DNA of 64,000 nucleotides, taken from NCBI RefSeq assembly GCF_000709795.1, contig NZ_KL503802.1:1-64000 (forward strand), given 5' to 3'. The notes under the pieces were generated by a model. That model saw only the letters and a program-made list of their open reading frames with translations, searched no databases and had not been told where the DNA came from. Both the position numbers and the translations under genes were made by a program. Numbering within the stretch: position 1 is the stretch's first letter; every line of letters begins with the position of its first letter. The stretch is from Bartonella bacilliformis Ver097. GTDB taxonomy: Bacteria > Pseudomonadota > Alphaproteobacteria > Rhizobiales > Rhizobiaceae. Of the stretch, positions 19,723-28,742 are shown piece after piece.

Positions 19723-21603
19723 TCAATTTTTATGAATATTTTTCTTAACAAAAAAATTACCTAAAGCTTGTTCCGTAGAGTCAAGCGAAAAAGTAAAAGG
19801 CCATACGAGACTATTCGTAAGACACCGAATGTCTTTACACACAGTTTCTGAACGATTGTTGCTTTGCAGTTCTGCTCGCAATATCTGTTTGTTTTGTTTA
19901 CCTTTAGTTACAGAAAGTGTAGTGGGTCTCTGAATAAACAAGTTCCAATTCGTCGTATACATTGATAATGTTAGCATTGTCATTGCGTCACTTGCAAACT
20001 TCGCTTTAATATCTAGGCGATCAAAAGCTGTTGAAATCCCATTATCGTTAACTAAAAGAAATTGGTCGTTTTTTAGAAGTTGTTTCTGTAAATTATCCAA
20101 GTCATATCCAATTAATCGACCAGCAGACATATTTAATGTTAACTGACCTTGCATTTTTGTTAGAATCTCTGACCAGCGACCAACCAGCATCTGTGTTGTC
20201 ATAATAAAATCAGTTTTAGCCTGTACAAATGGAAAAAATCCTAAAGCATCCGAAACAGCTTTCGTATCAATAGAAGTTCCCGAAGTCCGTCCTTTAATGC
20301 GCACTTTTTTATCATTGGGTATCATCTGGATATTGCTCTGAATAGATCCACCAAAAAGGTTAGCATTCCCAAGATCAAAAACACCACGTCCATTTTTAAG
20401 TTGTATTGCTGCTGCTAAATTTGTAAGTTCTACATTATCTACTTTTGCTCGTAGTGCTGAAAGTCGCACGTCCAATCCAATGCGATCGAAAATTGTTGTA
20501 TCAAAGAATTTATTCTTCTCTTCAACTGATAACAATGTTGATCCTAATACGCTAAGATCTAAATCATCAAAAGCCAAAGATCCAGTGATAATCGGTACAC
20601 TATTTTGAAAATTAAATTCCAAAGCGCCACGTGCATTTGCTGCCCCCATTATAAATGTAACATTGTTCATTTGAATACATGTTGGCTGTGCTAAAAAACG
20701 AGATTCCCATACAATAGGTATCTTAAATTGGTGTCCCCAAAACTCACGACCACCAATCCATGCCAATGTCTGATCCCAACCAGGAGAACGCACTGAGACT
20801 TTCCCATCAACGACATAATATTCAGATAGTTGTGCCTGTCCTACAAATGTTATACTACCACGCAATGAGTTAATACTGATCTTAAGCGGACTTTTTCCTC
20901 CTGCTAAAAGTAACAAAGCTTGGTCCGCATTAATTATTAATTCTGTTAACTCCCCACGCCAATGAGCATTTGCCCGAAAACGCACTGCCCGTGTTAATTC
21001 TGGCCAATCCATCGTTGCATTTAATCCTGTTATTTTTTCTGCTACATTAGAAACTCTATCACGATAGACTAGGACTCCATTTTTAATAACAACACGCCCA
21101 AAAGGTTGGCGTAAAAGATGTTCTACATCCGGTTGATCAGGGTTATGCATAACAACTTCACGAGCATTGCGTATTGTTAACCCCAACATGCCTTGTGACT
21201 GTGAAAGTGTATCAAAAAAATCAGCTACTGTTTTGACAGGCTTTTCTATAACAAATTGTGGACGTATGATCCGCGTCTCTGAAAAAGAAATGCGCTTCCA
21301 CAGAAGATCAATCAAAGAAAGATCCACTTCTATTGATTCAGCTTCCATCAAAGGTGCATTCTTATCAATTTTTTGTGTTAAAGTAACACCAGAAAGAAAT
21401 GCTTTTGGGTAAGGAAAAAGATCCAATCGTGGAGGATCGCGCAATTGCACATTATAGCCTGTCCATGCACTTAAATCCTGCGCTAAACGGATACGAATTG
21501 CATCTGTCGAAACAATATAGGGAAGAATAATAACAGCCGCACCACACAAAAAAACAACCGCAAAAAAAATTCCGCTCAAAAATTTTACTATTCTAGCACA
21601 CAC
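19723..21603 (-). CDS. AsmA-family envelope protein
   Basis: 626 residues. A single N-terminal membrane helix (about 8-30, FLSGIFFAVVFLCGAAVIIL) leads into an AsmA domain (STDAIRIRLAQDLSAWTGYN, RDPPRLDLFPYPKAFLSGV), with the AsmA C-terminal region around 370-560 (QMLVGRWSEILTKMQGQLTL, SAGRLIGYDLDNLQ). Proteins of this superfamily are periplasmic beta-rich structures tied to outer-membrane assembly and bridge-like phospholipid transport. GTG start with GAGGAAATT upstream. No operon partner is evident. Confidence 0.88.
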   Translation of the reverse strand: MCARIVKFLSGIFFAVVFLCGAAVIILPYIVSTDAIRIRLAQDLSAWTGYNVQLRDPPRLDLFPYPKAFLSGVTLTQKIDKNAPLMEAESIEVDLSLIDLLWKRISFSETRIIRPQFVIEKPVKTVADFFDTLSQSQGMLGLTIRNAREVVMHNPDQPDVEHLLRQPFGRVVIKNGVLVYRDRVSNVAEKITGLNATMDWPELTRAVRFRANAHWRGELTELIINADQALLLLAGGKSPLKISINSLRGSITFVGQAQLSEYYVVDGKVSVRSPGWDQTLAWIGGREFWGHQFKIPIVWESRFLAQPTCIQMNNVTFIMGAANARGALEFNFQNSVPIITGSLAFDDLDLSVLGSTLLSVEEKNKFFDTTIFDRIGLDVRLSALRAKVDNVELTNLAAAIQLKNGRGVFDLGNANLFGGSIQSNIQMIPNDKKVRIKGRTSGTSIDTKAVSDALGFFPFVQAKTDFIMTTQMLVGRWSEILTKMQGQLTLNMSAGRLIGYDLDNLQKQLLKNDQFLLVNDNGISTAFDRLDIKAKFASDAMTMLTLSMYTTNWNLFIQRPTTLSVTKGKQNKQILRAELQSNNRSETVCKDIRCLTNSLVWPFTFSLDSTEQALGNFFVKKNIHKN

Positions 21604-21894
21604 AATTTCCTCTACATTTCCCTATATAGATAAAATTAGGCTAAACGAGCAGAAAAAGGATTTTTATAATCCTATATCAGTAATATTTATATGATAGTCT
21701 AATTTTATCCAGACTCTATTAGCACAACAATGTTGCTACCCTTTCATAAAACAATTATTTTTTAATATTCTATCAAAATTAAAGATACACCAAAACTATT
21801 CAATTACTTTTACCATGCTTACTTCAACACTCTGTTTATTACCCTAAAATGCTTTACAGAAAAACAGAATGGTTAGACTGAAAGGATTGTCCTA

Positions 21895-22794
21895 ATGAAT
21901 AATATTATCGACGGGAAAAAACTTGCTGAAAATGTTATTGCTAAAGTAAAAAACGAAACAGAAAAACTCAAAAACAGCCATAACATACAACCAGGAATTG
22001 CTGTTATCATCGTTGGAGATGACCCTGCAAGTCAGGTTTATGTCGCATCAAAGAATAAAAAAGCTGAAGAATGCGGTTTTTTTTCAATGAAGCATATACT
22101 TCCCAAAGAAATAAAAGAAGCAGAACTGCTTCAACTCATCGAAATATTAAATTTTGATCCCAAAATCCATGGTATTTTGGTACAACTTCCTTTGCCTGCA
22201 CACATTAATACAAATAGAGTAACACAGGCCATTGCTGTCGAGAAAGATGTTGATGGTTTCCATTATATAAACATCGGAAAGCTTGCAACAAACGCAATTG
22301 AAGATGCCATTATTCCATGCACACCAGCTGGTGCCATGATGATGATTGAACAACAATGTGGGCAAGATTTATCCGGTCTTAATGCTGTCATTATTGGACG
22401 TTCTAATATTGTTGGAAAGCCTATGGCAGCCCTACTAACAGCAGCCAATGCTACTGTAACACTTGCCCACAGTCGAACCCGTGACCTTGATGAAATATGC
22501 CGTAGAGCGGACATTTTAGTCGCAGCTGTTGGCCGTCCACAAATGATTAAAAAAGACTGGGTTAAAAAAGGTGCACTTGTTATTGACGTTGGTATTAACC
22601 GAATTTCAGCACCAGAAAAAGGCCTTGGGAAAACCTGTCTTGTTGGTGACGTTAACTTTGAAGAGGTTAAAGAAAAAACCCTAGCTATCACTCCTGTACC
22701 AGGGGGAGTAGGACCTATGACTATTGCTATGCTCATGGTCAACACACTCAAAGCAGCAGCCCGATCCCTTAAACTACCCATGCCAAAATTCTGA
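21895..22794 (+). CDS. folD: Bifunctional methylenetetrahydrofolate dehydrogenase/cyclohydrolase
   Basis: 299 residues. Interconverts 5,10-methylene-, methenyl- and 10-formyl-tetrahydrofolate with NADP. Conserved blocks: [14 protein letters not shown] carrying the catalytic Tyr/Lys pair, [18 protein letters not shown], the Rossmann segment [15 protein letters not shown], and [15 protein letters not shown] near the C-terminus. Single gene. Confidence 0.97.
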   Translation: MNNIIDGKKLAENVIAKVKNETEKLKNSHNIQPGIAVIIVGDDPASQVYVASKNKKAEECGFFSMKHILPKEIKEAELLQLIEILNFDPKIHGILVQLPLPAHINTNRVTQAIAVEKDVDGFHYINIGKLATNAIEDAIIPCTPAGAMMMIEQQCGQDLSGLNAVIIGRSNIVGKPMAALLTAANATVTLAHSRTRDLDEICRRADILVAAVGRPQMIKKDWVKKGALVIDVGINRISAPEKGLGKTCLVGDVNFEEVKEKTLAITPVPGGVGPMTIAMLMVNTLKAAARSLKLPMPKF

Positions 22795-23044
22795 ACACGC
22801 TGTATCTGATAAAGCCCTATAAACACACTTTATCAATTTTTTCAACAAAAGATACTATACTAAATTCTATTTAATATTTATGATGAACAGGTACAAAAAT
22901 TTATCAATCAAAGTAAGATATTGGAAAAGAAGATATTAAAATACTCTCATTAACCATTGGCTCATCCATTATCTTATTCAAATATAAAATCTTTTCTACT
23001 TGAGAAGAAAAATTTTTCACTTTTTGCATTTCAACAATGACGAA

Positions 23045-24328
23045 TTACAAATGATCCATCAAAGAAAACCAATTCATTGCCAAAAAAACAAGCGGATAAC
23101 GCAATATCTTTCCACCTGGAAAAGATGAAATCTTTAAATCTTGAAAAGATTTAAAACGTTCATGATTGCCAGACAACCACTCAGCGTATAATTTCCCCAT
23201 AAAGGGAGCAAGCATAACTCCATGCCCGGAATATCCACCACAATAAGTGACACCAGGCATAATTTGGCGAACATAAGGCATACGTTCAACCGTAATTGCT
23301 ACTGTTGCACCCCAACGATGCGTTAAATTTATAGAATGGAATTGAGGATAAATTTCAGCAATTTGCTGACGTATACGTTCATCCAAATCAGCAGGATACT
23401 GATTATTATAACTTTCTACACCACCAAACAATAAACGATGATCAATGCTTTTTCGAAAATAACGAACCTTAAAGCGAGAATCATCTACCGCTTCTCCTCC
23501 TGAAAGAATTGAATAATGCTCTGGTAATGGTTCAGTTGCCCCAATATAAGAACGAATAGCAACAACATTATTTTCAACAAAGTTTTTGAGTCCAAAATGA
23601 TACGCATTGGTTGCTAACAAAATATTTGTAGCTATTATATTGCCTTTTTTTGTTGTTATAAAACACTGACCATGATTGCTCTTTATTCCTGTAACTTTCG
23701 TCTTTTCATAAAGTTTTACACCAGCTTTTTTTACCTGTTTTGCTAACCAAACAATCAACTTCAAAGGATTGATATGGCCAGTTTGTACATCATAAATACC
23801 ACCGTAATAAAAAGAAGAGCCAAGCCTTTCATCTGTTTCAGCCTTATTCATAAAAGTGAGACCATGATAACCATAGCGCTGCATAGTCTCAACATGTTTT
23901 TGATAGGTTTTGCTATGACGTTTTTTATGAATAACTGAAAACTGCCCTGCCATAAAATCAATATTACAATCAGGCATTGCAGACCATGATAAAATATCTC
24001 TTTTAGCTTCTTCAGCTAAATCAAAAAGCATTTTACTGCGTTCAAAACCATATTTTTTCTCCAGCGTTTCTACCCATTGTCGCTGACCTGTTCCTAATTG
24101 ACCACCGTTACGCCCCGAGGCACCATCACCAAAACGTGATGCTTCTAACAAAATAACACTAAGCCCAATTTTAGCCAAATGATAAGCAGCTGAAAGCCCT
24201 GTAAACCCTCCTCCAATGATAACAACATCGCACTGTGCTTGTGCATCAAAACATGGATACGAGGGACGCTCTCCTATAGTATCTTCATACCAAGAAACAC
24301 CTGGAGAAATTGAATTATAATGAGCCAT
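23045..24328 (-). CDS. FAD-dependent oxidoreductase, gamma-glutamylputrescine oxidase-like
   Basis: 427 residues of the DAO/DadA family. The dinucleotide-binding site is at the N-terminus (VVIIGGGFTGLSAAYHL), followed by GASGRNGGQ, the usual flavin-contact stretch of the PuuB/OrdL group; the C-terminus has YCGGYSGHGVMLAPFMGKL. It lies 12 bp downstream of a glutamine-synthetase-like gene, the same pairing as puuA-puuB for putrescine breakdown, so oxidation of a gamma-glutamylated amine is the likely role. The exact amine is inferred. No other puu genes are nearby. Confidence 0.85.
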   Translation of the reverse strand: MAHYNSISPGVSWYEDTIGERPSYPCFDAQAQCDVVIIGGGFTGLSAAYHLAKIGLSVILLEASRFGDGASGRNGGQLGTGQRQWVETLEKKYGFERSKMLFDLAEEAKRDILSWSAMPDCNIDFMAGQFSVIHKKRHSKTYQKHVETMQRYGYHGLTFMNKAETDERLGSSFYYGGIYDVQTGHINPLKLIVWLAKQVKKAGVKLYEKTKVTGIKSNHGQCFITTKKGNIIATNILLATNAYHFGLKNFVENNVVAIRSYIGATEPLPEHYSILSGGEAVDDSRFKVRYFRKSIDHRLLFGGVESYNNQYPADLDERIRQQIAEIYPQFHSINLTHRWGATVAITVERMPYVRQIMPGVTYCGGYSGHGVMLAPFMGKLYAEWLSGNHERFKSFQDLKISSFPGGKILRYPLVFLAMNWFSLMDHL

Positions 24329-24339
24329 AGTAATAATAC

Positions 24340-25767
24340 TTAAACATTAAGTAGAAGATACTCACGCTCCCAAGAACTAATCACGTCCATAAAAGTTTCA
24401 AATTCTTGTCGCTTAATAGCAGCATAAGTGCTCACAAATGCATCCCCTAAAATATCCCGTAACGCTTTATCCTGTTCAAATAAACTAACAGCCTCAATCA
24501 ATCCACGGGGCAGTTCAATGTTATTAGAATTCACCGTTTTTTCTGTTGGTTTATCTGGTGTAAGCTTTTGCTGTAAACCAATAAGACCACATGCCAAAGA
24601 AGCTGCAATAGCTAAATAAGGATTAGCATCTGATGAAGGAAGTCTATTTTCAACACGTCGCCCTTGCGGAATAGAACGTGGTACACGAAAAGCTGTAGTA
24701 CGATTATCGTACCCCCATTGCAAATTAACTGGCGCTGAAACATCAGGCATAAGACGCCGATAAGAATTAACATAAGGGGCAAGCATAACAAGCGCCCCAG
24801 CCATATGTCTTTGCAACCCACCAATAAAATGGCGAAAATGTACACTTTCTCTGCCATCTTCCTCTGTAAAGATATTGGCACCAGTTTTTTGATTAATAAT
24901 GGATTGATGAATATGCATCGCAGATCCTGGTTGCCCTTGAATAGGCTTAGCCATAAAAGTTGCATACATATTATGTTTGAGCGCTGCCTCACGTAGCGTT
25001 CGTTTAAACATAAACACTTGATCAGCTAAGGTAATCGGATCACCATGATGCAAATTAATTTCAAACTGGCCAGCCCCTTCTTCATGAATGAGGGTATCGA
25101 TTTCTAGCCCCTGTGCTTCTGAAAAATGATAAATATCATCAATTAACCCATTAAATTCATTAACACCCGCAATAGAATAGCCCTGCCCTCCACCAATAGA
25201 ACGTCCAGAACGACCAACTGGAGGTTCTAAAGGATAATCAGGATCGGGATTCTTTTTCACCAAATAAAACTCAATTTCTGGTGCGACAATTGGTTTTAAG
25301 CCCATTTGATTATAAAAATCGATCACTGTCCGCAATACATTGCGCGGTGTATATTCAACAGCCTGCCCATTTTGATATCTAATATCACAAATTACTTGGG
25401 CTGTAGGAGCACCTTCCCATGGCACAATACTCAACGTAGAGAGATCAGGATCAAGACGTAAATCACCATCCGTTGTGGGATATTCAAAACCATTGCCATC
25501 TTCAGGATAATCTCCTGAAATTGTCGTCATAAAAACTGCTGAAGGCAATGCCAAAGATGATTCTGATGTGAATTTTTTAGAAAGCATCATTTTACCCCGT
25601 GCTACACCTGCTTGATCAGGCGTAATACACTCAATATCTTCTACTCCTCGAAATACAAGCCATTGTGACACTTGTTCCCAATTGTTTACACCACGTAAAT
25701 TTTTCAAAAAATCAGAAACAGGCTCACATTTTTTGCGTTTCATTTTTTCGCTACTGTTCACAACCAT
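24340..25767 (-). CDS. Glutamine synthetase family protein, gamma-glutamylpolyamine synthetase-like
   Basis: 475 residues. Metal and substrate motifs of the glutamine-synthetase fold are intact: APEIEFYLV, HEEGAGQFEINLHHGD, GQPGSAMHIHQS, and the arginine-rich RVENRLPSSDANPYLAIAAS. The N-terminal part resembles PuuA/GlnA3-type enzymes that attach glutamate to amines, not classical GlnA. Together with the adjacent oxidase this forms a likely two-gene operon for polyamine or other amine use. The true nitrogen-assimilation glnA would be elsewhere. Confidence 0.85.
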   Translation of the reverse strand: MVVNSSEKMKRKKCEPVSDFLKNLRGVNNWEQVSQWLVFRGVEDIECITPDQAGVARGKMMLSKKFTSESSLALPSAVFMTTISGDYPEDGNGFEYPTTDGDLRLDPDLSTLSIVPWEGAPTAQVICDIRYQNGQAVEYTPRNVLRTVIDFYNQMGLKPIVAPEIEFYLVKKNPDPDYPLEPPVGRSGRSIGGGQGYSIAGVNEFNGLIDDIYHFSEAQGLEIDTLIHEEGAGQFEINLHHGDPITLADQVFMFKRTLREAALKHNMYATFMAKPIQGQPGSAMHIHQSIINQKTGANIFTEEDGRESVHFRHFIGGLQRHMAGALVMLAPYVNSYRRLMPDVSAPVNLQWGYDNRTTAFRVPRSIPQGRRVENRLPSSDANPYLAIAASLACGLIGLQQKLTPDKPTEKTVNSNNIELPRGLIEAVSLFEQDKALRDILGDAFVSTYAAIKRQEFETFMDVISSWEREYLLLNV

Positions 25768-25947
25768 CAGATATCAACTTAAAAAACAATTCAAGCTCCC
25801 CCATTTATAGCATCACTTTATATGTAGGATGCTACATAAAATTCCGTTAACTAAATTTTCTAAAGAATACTATACACTAAACTTTATCAAGACAAAATAT
25901 GCCTTATGATCTCTAAAAGTTTTCTATCGTATCAAAACCGCAGAAAT

Positions 25948-26024
25948 TGGTACGGTTGGTGGGATTTGAACCTACGACCTCTGGTGCCACAAACCAGCGC
26001 TCTAACCAGCTGAGCTACAACCGC
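25948..26024 (-). tRNA. tRNA-His (GTG), lacking an encoded G-1
   Basis: 77 nt with CCA. Read on the minus strand: acceptor GCGGTTG with CAACCGT, anticodon stem CTGGT/ACCAG, anticodon GTG (25988-25990), T-arm GTAGGTTCAAATCC. The base before position 1 is T, not the G-1 usual in bacteria, and the discriminator is A, not C. This combination is known from a group of alphaproteobacteria whose histidyl-tRNA synthetase does not need G-1. Confidence 0.95.
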
Positions 26025-26134
26025 ATTATGCAAATACTTAACTCTTTGCCCTGTGTGACATACGGAAGATCAAAAGAGTTTGCAAGCCCCCTTTAAAAAA
26101 TCCTGCATTTTTTTGCAAAAAAACAATATTTTCA

Positions 26135-27223
26135 CTATAAAGTAAGCGTACATTTTGCCCACTTCTCAACATTATGATCTCGGTAAGCTTTGATAGTATC
26201 AACACCATCTTTCTGCATCATCTGCAATGTATCTTTTGTAATATTTCTAGCAAGATCTGGTCCTTCATAAATCATCCCACTATAAAATTGCACTAAATCA
26301 GCACCAGCCTTAACTTTTTCCAAAGCTGTTTGAGCATCCCGCACACCACCAACGCCAATGATCGCAATATCTTTACCCAATTTTTGACGCATTTTCGCAA
26401 GGACAATAGTAGAACGCTCAAATAATGGACGCCCAGATAACCCTCCCCCTTCATTCATAAACGCGCTCCTCTTAAGACCTTGGCGAAAAAGTGTTGTATT
26501 AGAAACAACTAAACCATCAAAATCAGAAAGACTTAATTCTTCAGCGACATCATCCAATTCTTGTTCTGTCAAATCAGGCGCAAGTTTTAAAAAAATCGGA
26601 ATAGAAAATCCATGTTTTTTCTTGTTTGTACTCCGTGCTCGCGAAATTTCCTTAATCAAAAGACGTAAACTATCACGTGCTTGTAAATCACGTAAGCCCG
26701 GAGTATTAGGAGAGGAGATATTGACTGTAAAATAATCAGCAACATCATAAAAACAAGCAATACCTGCTACGTAATCACCAATTCTATCAGGCGTATCTTT
26801 ATTGGCACCAATATTAACTCCAACGATATCAGACTTTTTACGCCCTTGTAGCCTATCGTGAACAATTTGGTGTCCATCATTATTGAAACCCATTCTGTTA
26901 ATAATTGCTTCATCTTCTTTCAAGCGGAAAAGCCGCGGCTTAGCATTGCCAGTTTGCGGTTTTGGTGTAACTGTACCAACCTCAGTAAAACCAAAACCGA
27001 GACGAAAAACAGCATCGACAACCTCTGCATTTTTATCAAATCCTGCAGCAAGACCCATAAAATTTTCAAATTTAAGACCTGCAATCCTTACAGATAAACG
27101 CTTATCGACAATTCTTTTATGACTATTTAATCCACTTTTAAGCCATAAAATAGACAAATTATGTGCATGCTCCGGATCTAACATAAATAAAGCAGAACGA
27201 CCAATACACTGAAAAAAACTCAC
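26135..27223 (-). CDS. pyrD: Dihydroorotate dehydrogenase (quinone), class 2
   Basis: Fourth step of pyrimidine synthesis, passing electrons to the quinone pool at the inner membrane; 362 residues. Class 2 features: N-terminal extension ([15 protein letters not shown]), FMN-site stretch [13 protein letters not shown] and [12 protein letters not shown], catalytic serine in [10 protein letters not shown], and [18 protein letters not shown] near the end. tRNA-His follows on the same strand. Confidence 0.97.
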   Translation of the reverse strand: MSFFQCIGRSALFMLDPEHAHNLSILWLKSGLNSHKRIVDKRLSVRIAGLKFENFMGLAAGFDKNAEVVDAVFRLGFGFTEVGTVTPKPQTGNAKPRLFRLKEDEAIINRMGFNNDGHQIVHDRLQGRKKSDIVGVNIGANKDTPDRIGDYVAGIACFYDVADYFTVNISSPNTPGLRDLQARDSLRLLIKEISRARSTNKKKHGFSIPIFLKLAPDLTEQELDDVAEELSLSDFDGLVVSNTTLFRQGLKRSAFMNEGGGLSGRPLFERSTIVLAKMRQKLGKDIAIIGVGGVRDAQTALEKVKAGADLVQFYSGMIYEGPDLARNITKDTLQMMQKDGVDTIKAYRDHNVEKWAKCTLTL

Positions 27224-27756
27224 AAACTATCCTCCATACAATAAAAAATTTTCCTCTTTATATAATATATAATCTGCATACCCCAACACTAAAAATTATC
27301 ACAAAAACAAACACATCAAAAAAATAAAGAAACAAATCACTACTGCAAAAAGCTCATCATATAACAATTAAAGAAGCCATTTTGATAGACACCAATCTAT
27401 CAGAAATACCTTGCTTTTTTTAGCCATTGCTCAAACATTAAGAAACACATTGACATATCAGCCAATCCATAACACACATTTTCTCAATATCTTTCCTTAA
27501 AATATTTGGGTCGCATAAGCCAATCCAAGCATATTTCCTTACTTTATAAATAAAATTCATCTATTCAAATTCTACAAATACTATTCCTATTCGATAGAAT
27601 AAAGCATCTCATAGATAACTTTCATCTATTTTATTGCTATAGAGTATTTATACTTGTGCTGTAATTTATCCAAAAATTTAAAATCATTCTTTCCTTTTTC
27701 GTTTAAAGCTATAATTAACAACTGATATGTATAGCGTGCATAAACAAAGGAACATA
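27224..27756. other. Intergenic region between pyrD and mscL
   Basis: About 530 bp between divergent genes, very AT-rich, no gene-like frame. It must contain both promoters; I cannot place them with confidence. Confidence 0.5.
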
Positions 27757-28173
27757 ATGTTTAAAGAATTCAAACAATTTGCCTTAAAAGGAAATATGGT
27801 CGATCTAGCCGTCGGTGTCATTATAGGAAGTGCTTTTGGTGGTTTAGTTAATTCAGTTGTGAACGATATTTTTATGCCAATCATTGGTCTTATTACAGGT
27901 GGTATTGACTTCTCTAATATGTTTATTCAGCTCGCTGGTGATAAGAAAGCTACATTGCTTGCTGCAAAAGAAGCGGGAGCAACCCTTAGCTATGGGAACT
28001 TTATAACACTTTTAATTAATTTTCTGATTATTTCCTGGATTCTCTTTTTTTTGGTCAAGGGAATGAACAAAATGAACCAGAAACAAGAAAAAGTAGAAAA
28101 ACCAAAAGAAATGTCTCCCGAAGAAAAGCTTCTTATTGAAATCAGAGACTTACTAGTCGCTCAGAAAAAATAA
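27757..28173 (+). CDS. mscL: Large-conductance mechanosensitive channel
   Basis: 138 residues. I start it at ATG 27757, where AAAGGAA stands just upstream and the protein begins [20 protein letters not shown] as in other MscL proteins; an earlier in-frame ATG at 27727 is unlikely. First helix and pore region [16 protein letters not shown], second helix around [16 protein letters not shown], and a cytoplasmic bundle helix [15 protein letters not shown] at the end. It forms a pentameric emergency valve during osmotic down-shock. Confidence 0.96.
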   Translation: MFKEFKQFALKGNMVDLAVGVIIGSAFGGLVNSVVNDIFMPIIGLITGGIDFSNMFIQLAGDKKATLLAAKEAGATLSYGNFITLLINFLIISWILFFLVKGMNKMNQKQEKVEKPKEMSPEEKLLIEIRDLLVAQKK

Positions 28174-28641
28174 ATTCACACCTAATTTCATTGCTTGAAC
28201 ATAGGAAATAGCATTTCCGAAATTGTCTTTTAAGATATCAGAAATAAGTAGAAGGTGGAAGCTAATCTCCTAAACCATTATATACATGCTGATAAGCGCA
28301 AAACGATGCTAGCAAACGGTGCTATCATCACAGTGATCACTCTTCGCTCTATTCTCTAATAAAATGAAAACGCTTTCGTAATCGATGAATCAAAACATAT
28401 ATGTGTTTCCTTACAGTGACAGGCTATATGCTCATCAAACTATAACAACAGATAATGCTATTGTCAGCCGAACCAGAAATGAAAAGAATAATTTTCTTTA
28501 AGCAAAAATACTTTGTTAAACTAAAAATCTCAATAGAAATCAGATAGCTCTTATCCCTATGTAATAATGGCATCCATAGCAGATGAAAAAGTGAAAAACG
28601 CTGTAGAATTAGTTTACATAAAGAATATTATGATCATTCGA
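28174..28641. other. Gene-free stretch between mscL and ftsK
   Basis: About 470 bp between two convergent genes. No frame, RNA gene or repeat that I can support. The long distance between convergent genes suggests decayed sequence. Confidence 0.4.
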
Positions 28642-28674
28642 CAAAAAAATAAGAGCAGAACAATGCCCACTCTT
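28642..28674 (-). terminator. Rho-independent terminator of ftsK
   Basis: On the minus strand an 8-bp stem (AAGAGTGG with CTGCTCTT, two G-T pairs) is followed by ATTTTTTTG. It lies about 70 bp past the ftsK stop. Confidence 0.65.
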
Positions 28675-28742
28675 CATACAGAAAAAATAAACTTTAATTT
28701 TTGCAACTGCTACTCTGATATACTTTTGAATTAGCTTAACTA

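Noticed and set aside
26108-26123. Palindrome of seven T, GC, seven A downstream of pyrD
   Set aside because: A 16-bp palindrome built from homopolymer runs is not remarkable in such AT-rich DNA; possibly a weak terminator, not enough to call.
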